From Ectocarpus siliculosus (lineage: Eukaryota > Sar > Phaeophyceae > Ectocarpales > Ectocarpaceae): a stretch of DNA of 22,418 bases. Position numbers and translations under genes: made by a program. The notes below the pieces were generated by a model. That model searched no databases, had not been told where the DNA came from, and was given only the letters and a program-made list of their open reading frames with translations. Within the stretch, counting starts at the first letter, position 1. Each line of letters opens with the position of its first letter. Of this stretch, positions 8,283-22,418 are shown one piece after another. The DNA lies in contig FN649758.1 in NCBI GenBank assembly GCA_000310025.1, positions 200,934 through 223,351 on the forward strand. The letters run 5' to 3'.

Positions 8283-10431
8283 GGCTTCGTCGTCCTGACC
8301 TCCCTCACCCTGGATCCCAAAGCCATCGCGATAGCGCTAGCTCCATTCTTGGGTCTCAACATCATCGTGGTGGGCTTGTGGGGGTACATCAGCTGGTCAG
8401 ACCCAGCTGGGGAGGGGGGGTGCACCCTGGGGAGGAAGCGAGCAGAAACGCCTCACTACTGCAACTACTGCCGGAAGACGGTGCGGGGTTTCGATCACCA
8501 CTGCAGCTGGTGAGGGAGAGGCGGGGCCAGGGGTTCGGGAACCGAGGGTGCCGCGCATGTGTGTGTTGTGTGTGTGTATGGCGTGGAACATGTCGACTCC
8601 CGCCCCCGCTCGTGAATTTTTGTCGTGCGCACATAGACTGTGTCGTTCTTGAGCGAGCTGTGAAGAGCACGGTGCCGCATTGGAAGCGACAGCCCTGTTA
8701 GGAGGACGCAAGCAGCGCTCGATCCTTTTGGCTGAGTTTTCGGTCGCGGTTCAATAGAGACCACGCCAGAAAGAACCAAGCAACGTGGTCTCGAACCCCG
8801 ACCCCCCCCGCCCAAGGACTGTTTTATTGGTATTCGACGCAAGACTAAACGCACAACGCGCCTACAGAACCTCATTTTGTCACAGGTTCTTTGTAGGATG
8901 CAGCCCACCCGTCGTCCAACTCACATTTTTTTGTATTTCACGGCGCCCCCCCCCTCCCCCCTAGGGAATTTTTTTTCTGCCACCTTTGGCAAAGTAGGCA
9001 GAGCGATTGGCCATCGGTGATCGGTCCTGTGGGAACAGTGCTCCGTCCTCTGGAGGACGCGTGGTCAATGGTGTAACCGCATGCCTTATAAGGGTACCCC
9101 TCCCCCTCCCGTAATGCCGTGTGAACCTGGTCCTGGTCTCCGCTAGGCCACCATTGATACGCCCCTCCCCCGGCTTTTGATGGGAAGGATGCGAGGTCTA
9201 CCGTCGAAAGACTGGAGCAGTGTGCATGCATGGCCATGCCTTCGTTTTTGCTGAGGCTGGTTTCTTACTTCCCCTTGCGGGGTAATGCGGGGTATGGGTT
9301 CTACTGTTGAAATCTTTGCTGAGCACCGCCTCTTCTCACGGTCGATTTTTTTGTTTCGATCTTGTTGAACCTGAAGTTCTTAACCCACGCGTTCTCAAAA
9401 AGCGATGGCGCGTTGTGTACAAACATGCCGTCGAGCACGACCCACAGCAGCACGACCACGCTCTTTTATCTAACTTGATCTATATACCCCCGCTCTCGCA
9501 GGCTAAACACCTGCATCAGCGCGCGCAACTACGCGCACTTCTACCTCCTGGGAGTGTCCGGGTCGCTGCTGTACCTGTACATGACGGTGGCAGCGACGCT
9601 GACCGTCATCTGGGCAGACGAAGACGACCAGCGAGAGGCCTTCGGCTCCCTGACGGCCTCGAGAATAACGTGGGGGATTTTCATCGCGGTGGCGGGGTGG
9701 ATCGCGGTTAGCTTCGTTGCCCTGGCCGGGTTCCACACGTACCTCCTCTTGGTGGGGCTTGGGACGTACGACTGGGTAGTAATGCAGGTAAGGAGGCGTT
9801 TTTTTTTTTGTTAGCTGCTATTTTTCTTCCAAATCTCCAATTCCGTAGACTGAAGCTCGATGTGCGGACAAGGATTTTTTTTTTTGGAATTGGGGCTTGG
9901 GACCTACGACTGGGTAGTATTGCAGGTAAGGAGGCGTTTTTTTTGTTAGCAGCTGTTTTTCTTCCAAATCTACAAATACGTCGACTGAACCTCGACTTGC
10001 GGTAAGTCGTGCGAGTAAGGCGCTCTCTCTGAACAGCCGTGGCAGGCAGGATGGAACCCAATTCAGTCCTCCCACTCCCAGAGATGTAAGCATACAAAGC
10101 ATACAAACAGGCAAGACTTGACGCTCGACAGCCAGGCACAAGACACACACACTTGTGTCTTGGACAGCGGCCAATAACCAAACTGTTCCGTTTTCTCTCT
10201 TGGCAGAACCAAAGGCGGCAAGAGAAGCTCACCGCCAGGAGAAGCGCCGGCGGCGCCGGCGGCGCAGACTCGCGGCCCGGGTTTTGCGGCATCGGGTGTG
10301 GGTGTGGGCGAAGACCGCCGGCGGTGCCCACCGCCTCCACCGTGCAAGACGTGGCCGGGTTTTCCACCCCTGGCCGACCAAGGTCCAACGGGTCTTGGGG
10401 TGGAGCTGGGATGGGCGCCGGTGTCACGTGA
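8283..10431 (+). CDS. DHHC-type palmitoyltransferase, 5' incomplete
   Basis: Integral membrane protein S-acyltransferase that transfers palmitate from acyl-CoA to protein cysteines, usually at Golgi, ER or plasma membrane. Exons: 8283-8509, 9502-9787 and 10207-10431. Acceptors are CCGCAG, CTCGCAG and TTGGCAG; donors are GTGAGG and GTAAGG; phases agree. The 244 recovered residues contain a hydrophobic segment (about 10-40), then CNYCRKTVRGFDHHCSW and NTCISARNYAHF across the first splice junction. Two membrane segments (about 88-110 and 132-155) follow, then GTYDW in the TTxE position and a basic, Gly-rich tail. DHHC-Trp, the downstream Cys, Asn and Phe are conserved. The upstream half of the zinc-binding domain is missing, and the third Cys of the second half is Thr. 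The start exon and first membrane segment were not found. The stop at 10429-10431 overlaps a GTGAGC donor, so splicing to a further exon is possible. Confidence 0.85.
9041..9072 (+). repeat. Dispersed 32-bp palindrome-containing repeat, copy 1
   Basis: The sequence GCTCCGTCCTCTGGAGGACG followed by CGTGGTCAATGG lies in the DHHC intron 8510-9501. It matches 18790-18821 with one difference, inside an intron of the LysRS gene. Its centre, CGTCCTC-NN-GAGGACG, is a 7-base inverted repeat. Confidence 0.8.
9754..10002 (+). repeat. Tandem duplication of an exon end with its 5' splice site
   Basis: Copy 1 (about 9754-9866) and copy 2 (about 9892-10002) are 138 bases apart and nearly identical. Each has GGGGCTTGGGAC, the last ten codons of the exon, the CAG|GTAAGGAGGCG donor, a T-run and TTTTTCTTCCAAATCT. 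The GT of the donor occurs at 9788 and again at 9926. Reading through from the first donor reaches a TAG within nine codons, so only the first donor preserves the frame. Confidence 0.9.
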
Positions 10432-10479
10432 GCGGCGGGAGGGAGTGCGGTGTTTTTCTTATTGTGATGTGCCAGATTG

Positions 10480-10560
10480 CGTTATTTTTTTGTCTTTTTT
10501 CTCTCGTTTTTCGTTTTCTCTCGTTTTTCGTTTTTCGTCTCTCGTTTTTTTATTTTTCTC
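10480..10560 (+). repeat. TCTCGTTTTTCG tandem repeat
   Basis: Irregular tandem units of TCTCGTTTTTCGTTTT downstream of the DHHC stop. T-rich, with no coding function visible. It might sit in a 3' UTR or intron. Confidence 0.7.
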
Positions 10561-11207
10561 CTGCGCCTGTCGGGGTTGGCAGCCCGCTAGCCCCGGGGGG
10601 GGGGAAACGTGGTTGTACCTCTGGGGGGCGGCGATGCGTGCCCCGGCTGAATCACTTGTCTTCTGCCAAGGTTCCACAAACATGGCACCTGCCGCATGTT
10701 CATATCTGCGCCGGGCTGATATTATAGTATGGAAGAAGGAAATGGAAGCTGGCTCCTGGGAACAGGTCTCAGTCTCGGCTTAGTCACGGAGGTTCATGCG
10801 CAATCAGTGACACGCCGCATTACCCCTCCCACCCAACATGGGCGGGAATGTAAGCATCCCCCTGACTTTAGCCGTGTCTCTACCACCGGGAGACGGCTTA
10901 GTCTCGAACGTGATGCGTCGCTAACGTAAAAAAATCGCACATGTAGCACCAACGATTTCCTTGTCTCGAGAAACATGAGTACGCCCTTTCCGCCGACAGC
11001 AAACGCCGCAAGCAGGATGACCAGTTTTTGGTTTGTCCTTGTGACACGTGGCCTGCGCCTGCCAACATCGTTCCGTCCCGGCATTGTAGGGATGGGAGGT
11101 TCATGGTGTAACCGTTGAGACATGCAAAACATGAGTAGGCCCCCCCCCCGGTCATGCAAAACATGAGTACGTACCCCCCCCTCCCCCCCCGTCGTTGTCT
11201 GTTTCAG
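10561..11207 (+). other. Downstream or intronic sequence with short direct repeats
   Basis: No supported exon. CATGCAAAACATGAGTA occurs twice, at about 11122 and 11153, each followed by a C run; AAACATGAGTACG occurs near 10972. A related CATGCAAAAC with a C run is at about 18828 in a LysRS intron. Confidence 0.5.
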
Positions 11208-11334
11208 GCCGCCAAGAAGCAGGATCCTGTCGGGTACAGGCAGCGTTGGGCGTCCAAAATCAGGCAGGATGGGTGCTAGGGGAGGGGGTGGCGCAGTCGC
11301 TGCGGTGCCCCCTGGAGACGTGGAAGGTCCATGA
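11208..11334 (+). CDS. Possible alternative last exon of the DHHC gene
   Basis: The acceptor CTGTTTCAG at 11199-11207 precedes an open stretch that, if joined to a GTGAGC donor at 10428, continues in phase for 42 codons to a TGA at 11332. It would add a Gly/Arg/Pro-rich tail with low complexity. Without that join the gene ends at 10431. There is no conserved domain here, so support is only splice sites and phase. Confidence 0.3.
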
Positions 11335-11956
11335 CGTCACGACCGTCGTCTCCGCGAGTAAATCACGCCCCATTTTGGGTCCGGTGTCGGAACATGTTTG
11401 TACATAAAACACGCGACCCAACGCACCCGGTGGCATTGCGGCGGCAGGCAAACCCATCCGGTAAACCCTCCCACCCCGTGAAAGTTGTTGTCATTGTGAC
11501 CCACCCATGCTTGTTGTCGATGTTTGGCATGCTCGGTTCGAAGGGCGCATATACTATTATGGTATCTACGCTTTTCGGAGATCAGGAGGTTTTCCAGAGC
11601 TCCCGGTCGGCCAGGTCTGGTTGGGAGGGGGGTAGGCAAGCGGGAGAACATATTGGTGGTCGGGCGTGTCTGCCGCGGGGTGCGCGGCGTGTTTCTGTTG
11701 TCGTTGTTGCTTTTGTTTTCTTCCTGTGCGCAATGAAGCGCATCGCCACGCAGCATCGCGGCAACCTCGTTGTATAGCCTCCCTCCCCACGACCAGCGAT
11801 GCGATGTGTAGGTTAGAGTTCGACGTCATCAGGCGTGTACGAAGAAGAAGAATAAGAAGAGCAGACTTTTTTTAGAAATCCCAAGGGCGGGGGGTTGTTT
11901 CCTCCATGTTCAGCAGGATACATAGATGACATGGTCACCTTGTGTGGAGTCGATTT
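11335..11956. other. Intergenic sequence without supported gene
   Basis: Open frames on both strands overlap without splice or homology support. A GAAGAAGAAGAATAAGAAGA tract lies at about 11839-11860. Confidence 0.4.
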
Positions 11957-12130
11957 CAGAACGCGCGACCACTCAAGGAAAACTCTTGTTTTGGCCTTGC
12001 CAAAGTTCGTCTATGCGACCACTACACAGGTGTAGTGTGTAGGCTTGTTGATTGAGCACCTGTTCTTATGGCCAACTTGTTAGATTTTGGGAATTTTGAG
12101 GCTCAAGTTCAAAAGTGGTGGCGCGTTCTG
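11957..12130. mobile_element. MITE-like element, family A, copy 2 (inverted)
   Basis: A 174-base element with ends CAGAACGCGCGACCACT and, on the minus strand, CAGAACGCGCCACCACTTT. The interior next to its left end (CTCTTGTTTTGGCCTTGCC) matches the reverse complement of the right interior of copy 1 at 6505-6708, so the two copies lie in opposite orientations. No open frame. It is about 30 bases shorter than copy 1. Confidence 0.75.
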
Positions 12131-13378
12131 CATAGTTTTCAGGAACAAGAAGGACGGGGGGGGGGGACAGGGAAGGAGGAGAGGGGGGGGGGGGCACCGT
12201 GACTGTATTTTTTGTTCCATGTTCTGTCCAGCCGTATTTTCCCGGGTGTGTTTATTGTCAAGGGAGAGGGGAGCTTGAGAAGAGAAGCCTTTACGATTCG
12301 GAGCGAGCGCACACACTTTTCTGGATTAGATTTTGTCGTCATGGTGTGTAATTGAGAGAATGTGTGTTTCTCTGCCTTCGTGTTGGCTATATTTGAGGGG
12401 GAGGGAATTGATAGGGTTGCCGCATGGCGGCAGGGGTCTAAACTGCGCGCGTGCGTGCGTTCGTCTGACATATCTTCCACGTATTTTATGAGTTTTCATG
12501 TCGCCGTCACTCTGTGATGCCTAGGTAGCGTTGTGTTGCGGTAGGCCCTCAACAGCATCAGGTGTGAGTTACGTGTCGTCTGTAAGATCCTCGAGGCAAG
12601 AGGGGCGGCGGCCAGTGTTTATGAATATGGACCCGCTCCCGAATAGAGACATGGTTCGCCTGCCGGAAACTTTGACCCTGGTGTGGTGGCAGGGAGGGGG
12701 CCCCGCGGATTGCGCGGCCCGGCACAGATGACTGTGCCCCTCGCCTCGAACCTTACCTTGTAGTTGCTTCTGAGAATAAGAACAATTTTCTACAATGTCT
12801 CTCCGCAGGGAAGGAAGACAGACAAAATTCCAGGATACTCAAGTCAGTCGTGATAATACTGAAATTAATTCAACATGTTGTGTATGCATATTGTAAGGTT
12901 CACCTACACAATCTGTGTATTTCTACGTTTTATTTCAGGGTTGCTAAGTCTACCCGCCGCAACAAGTTATTTTTTCGCGAGTTGTGTCGTTTTGCTGCCG
13001 AACAAGCGGGGGAGAGTTGAGAATGGCGATGAGCGGAAGCGTAATCTACGTAGTCTAGGTAGCTAGCGGACTAAGTTCTCTCCTTTGTCTCGGGCCGAGC
13101 CATCTCGTCTCCCCGCCAGGTTGTTTCTATTTTCTATCCGATCAGGATTGTCGCGTACAGCAGGTAAGTAATACTACGTTTGCATACCAAGAGTTTTTGT
13201 GCTTGACTCTCGTCTCCCGTTGGTCTCGTTTCTATCCGAGCGGGCATAGTCTAGGAGCTATTTGGTACCTGTCAAGGGAGGGTACAATTCGTGGAAAACA
13301 GTATTTATTTATTAATTCATTGCTGTTACTGCTGCTGTGTTTGGTTGCTGTTCACCGGTTGTTATCGTTTCGCCTTTA
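12131..13378. other. Intergenic sequence, G-runs and weak signals
   Basis: It contains G homopolymer runs at about 12157-12193. A strong isolated donor-like site, ACAGCAG|GTAAGT, is near 13167 on the plus strand. Two related stretches, TCTCGTCTCCC with TTTCTATCCGA, are near 13108 and 13208. The donor-like site could belong to a plus-strand gene whose exon follows at 13380, but its upstream frame is not convincing. Confidence 0.35.
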
Positions 13379-13379
13379 G

Positions 13380-13807
13380 GCGGGGTGAACATCCAAACGC
13401 ACCCTGCGGCATTAGGCGCCAAGCGTCTTGCAGATATTTTCGACCGCTCTCAACACACGGCCGTGAACATCGGCAGCCGTTGTGCGGGTGAGACACAGCG
13501 AGCCTTAGAAGACCAGCTCTGGCAAACGCGCGAGAGAGTGTAGGACGGATAAAAAATGATTTTTTTAAAAGTCGAACCGATAAACGCGGCGGGTGGTGCC
13601 GGTGACGAATTCATCACCTCCATCGTCTCCCAGAGCGCTTCGGTTGGAGACGAGCGTATTCGGGTGCTGTGTGACGTGTCTTCGCGGTCGGTGGGTGCTT
13701 CCGATTTTTCTGGCAACGGCGTGCGTAGCACATGCAAGCGCGTAACGTTGTTCTTTACTCTTTTGTCTTTTGAGGGATTGCGGCCTATTTTACATGGTAT
13801 AAAATAA
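13380..13807 (+). pseudogene. Possible disrupted plus-strand coding sequence
   Basis: After a T-rich stretch and CGCCTTTAG at 13371-13379, a protein-like frame runs to a TAG ending at 13543 (containing ALGAKRLADIFDRSQ). Only two codons later there is a TAA, and the same frame is then open from the ATG at 13556 to 13807 (containing GAGDEFITSIVSQSASVG). Both parts have G/C-rich third positions. Two nearby stops in one continuous frame suggest a decayed gene or unrelated small exons. I do not recognise the family, and the antisense frame is also open. Confidence 0.25.
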
Positions 13808-14747
13808 ATCGCTTTTACCAAGAGAACCTTGTGAAAAATTGGCATTTTTATATTGGCCGAGTACGGTAGCGGTCCCTCAACACAGCAGTGCCGGTTGAAT
13901 TGTGCCACTGACCGGAACAATAGTGCGCCGGTGAAAATGGCGTGGCACCGATGGAACCTTAACGTTCAACAAGTTGTCTCCTCATTATCTGACTAGATAT
14001 TCTAGTGCCCAGTGCCTGGTAACTGTCGGGCACATACCGGCGGCTGCTAGAGGCCGTCACTATAACGGAAGGGAATCAAATGAAGCGTTGCCCGTGACAC
14101 CCAAAGAAAAGAGGGGCCGGGAGGGGGGCGGCGACCGCTTGTATCACGAGCAACTGGTCCCAAGTGTAAACCAGCGTCCAGAGGCGGAGTTGAATACCGC
14201 CGATAACCCTTACTACTGCACGTTCGCTTCTTTCGCAACGAGCATGAACGGCGTATTAGTTGCTCTTTGGGCTTTGCTGAACCGCAAAATGAACGCAGCC
14301 AGCAGCTGCCTACATTCCGTTCTCCAAAGCATAGCTAGACGAATCTTATCCCCACGTACTTCCCATGTTGGAACGTTGTAGCCCAAAACAAAGCATGGTC
14401 TGCGTATCGACCTGCGATCATGTAGTGCCAGCTTAGACTTCAAAAATACTGCCTGTCGCGATCTCACTGAAAAAAAATGCTCAGATGTTACACGCATCCC
14501 AACACAAAAATTGCAAAATTCTGTAATCGGCGTTACTTAACTCCCTTGACAACTATTTAGTGCATCTCGTGCCTCTAGCCTTGATATGATAGCCTAAACC
14601 ACACAAGTTCCCTCTTGTGCGCTTGTGTCAAGACGTAGGGTAGATACGGTAGATACGACAGTTTCCCGCTCTTGGCTGTAACATGTCCCACGTCGATCAT
14701 CCCCCAGCAGCGCCAACGAGAGCTTAGCGCTAACGCAATCAAAACGA
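13808..14747. other. Intergenic sequence downstream of the LysRS stop
   Basis: No supported exon. A plus-strand open frame at 13974-14381 has mixed composition and no splice or family support. On the minus strand this region would contain the 3' UTR and poly(A) site of the LysRS gene, but no clear AATAAA-like signal can be assigned. Confidence 0.4.
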
Positions 14748-21239
<6,492 letters not shown>

Positions 21240-22114
21240 CTGAGGTTAGCGGGTCGCCGAGGCCAAAAATCGCGCCCGGCAACGCCCGAGAAAAAAACAG
21301 GAAAACACATCCGGTGAAGCGAGGGAGAAGTACGAACGTGCGCGAATAAAATGCGGGAGAGGTGGCGTCATAGGCGTCGTACCAAACTACGGGAGTAGCA
21401 TCACGAAAGGTGATAGGAGAGAGAAAGTGGCCGTACTATATGTGGTGTTGGGGGATAAGACCAGCGGCGTCAAAGGGACGACAAGACAACTCTATTCGAC
21501 ACGACACATTTTGCGCGCGGGGGGTCGAACTATAGTACACCCCTTTGACTGCCGAGCACGTTACCGGGAGAGGAAACCTACTGGTGCCATCTACATACTC
21601 GAACGAATCTCCCAACTCCGCAAGTACGATCAGCCCCGCCGGATGTCCACCCTCTCGGCGGGCTGACTCGCACTCTGGGGCGCTTTACTAGGGACCACCT
21701 AAACCATCCGGTGTGGCTGCTACAGCAGTATCACGACCTTGGCCAACCAACCAGAACATTCCTGACGATACGACACGCACGGCCCTGCTGCCACCACTGC
21801 TGTAGAGTTCACGCTAGCCAGCGCTGACTACGTCTACCGGTTTTATTTCGGCTTCAGTACTTTCCACCACCGTGCGGTGTGCACATGCGACGCCTCTCCA
21901 GTACAGGTACCCACCTCTACAAACTAGTGACTACCCTCCCCGCATCCCCACTTTTCTGCAGACTGCGGGCCGCACTCCTGGCGTCTTGCCCGTGTCCGTC
22001 ACATCACTGCTGCTGCTACCAACCCTTGACACCTACCGCACATTACACCCTCTGCAGCAGCGAAGCAAGGGAATGCCACAACCACCACCCGTTCACACGA
22101 GAGCGAGCCACCCA
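21240..22114. other. 5' part of the LysRS locus, no exon recognised
   Basis: The LysRS exon at 21239 needs an upstream exon carrying the start of the OB fold. I see no minus-strand stretch here with the expected residues and a donor. The missing exons are either beyond the window or hidden in the poor sequence at the end. The stretch has scattered ACAGCAGTA/CTGCTGT motifs and C-rich patches. Confidence 0.45.
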
Positions 22115-22123
22115 ATACCCCCC

Positions 22124-22158
<35 letters not shown>

Positions 22159-22418
22159 GGGGGGGGCCCCCCGGTTTGCGCCGCCGGGCCCCCCCCCCCC
22201 GCGGGGTGGGGGGGGGCCGCCGTCCGGCGCCCCCTTGGGCCCTGTTTTGCCCCCCCCCCCGTCCCCTGGGCTCCCCCCGGTTGGGGGCCGCCTCCCGTCC
22301 CCCCCCCCGTTTTTGCGGCCCGGCGGGGGGGGGGGGGCCCGCCCCCCGGTCTTCCTGGTGTTTCTTTGGGGGTGTCCGGGGGCCCCGGGGGGCTCGGGGT
22401 GGGGGGCGGCTCCCCGGG
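22115..22418. other. Low-quality G/C homopolymer contig end
   Basis: Runs of C and G up to about 30 bases alternate to the end of the window, with no codon or repeat structure. Mirrors the first 335 bases. Best read as failed base calling at a contig end. Confidence 0.75.

Noticed and set aside
9708-10427. 239-codon minus-strand open frame
   Set aside because: Antisense of DHHC exons and of the tandem duplication; its internal repeat simply mirrors the duplicated splice site.
10155-10727. 190-codon plus-strand open frame
   Set aside because: It overlaps the third DHHC exon in a different frame. The phase required by the splice junction selects the other frame.
11331-11777. Overlapping plus and minus open frames of about 140 codons
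   Set aside because: Both strands are open over the same bases with biased composition. No splice sites or family resemblance.
13450-13920. 156-codon minus-strand open frame
   Set aside because: Mixed composition, no family. It is antisense to the plus-strand frame that has better codon pattern and an acceptor.

Overview
This looks like nuclear DNA from a eukaryote with intron-rich genes, not a bacterial or viral window. The coding signal is broken into short exons (about 50-290 bases) with GT/GC-AG boundaries. Introns are long and full of CAG, CAA and GTT triplet tracts, minisatellites and small inverted-repeat elements. Exon codons are G/C-rich at third positions. This style, with a bacterial-type lysyl-tRNA synthetase, fits a brown alga (Ectocarpus-like stramenopile); the organism call is inference, not something I could search. 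Both ends (about 1-335 and 22115-22418) are G/C homopolymer runs that look like low-quality read or contig ends.

Layout. (1) About 655-3618, minus strand (possibly from 4487): a multi-exon gene I do not recognise, with at least four exons that join in one phase. (2) 4488-8280: a repeat-rich interval with a tandem pair of tRNA-derived SINE-like units, a cluster of GCTAGGTTGC-type repeats, two inverted-repeat (MITE/foldback) elements and a tRNA-like pseudogene. (3) 8283-10431, perhaps to 11334, plus strand: a DHHC-type protein S-acyltransferase with three clear exons and an unidentified 5' end. (4) 11335-14747: mostly non-coding sequence with a second, inverted copy of one MITE and a plus-strand open stretch broken by two in-frame stops. 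(5) 14748-21239, minus strand: the best gene here, a class II lysyl-tRNA synthetase in ten exons. These encode the last 440 residues; the N-terminus lies beyond the window or in unresolved sequence. (6) 21240-22418: no recognisable exon, then poor sequence.

The DHHC and LysRS genes are tail to tail and are functionally unrelated: membrane protein lipidation versus tRNA charging. The most interesting observations concern gene structure. The DHHC gene carries a tandem duplication of an exon end with its 5' splice site. The LysRS gene carries a triplication of a 3' splice site with the start of its exon. One LysRS intron uses a GC donor, and the DHHC zinc-binding domain lacks its usual first half.
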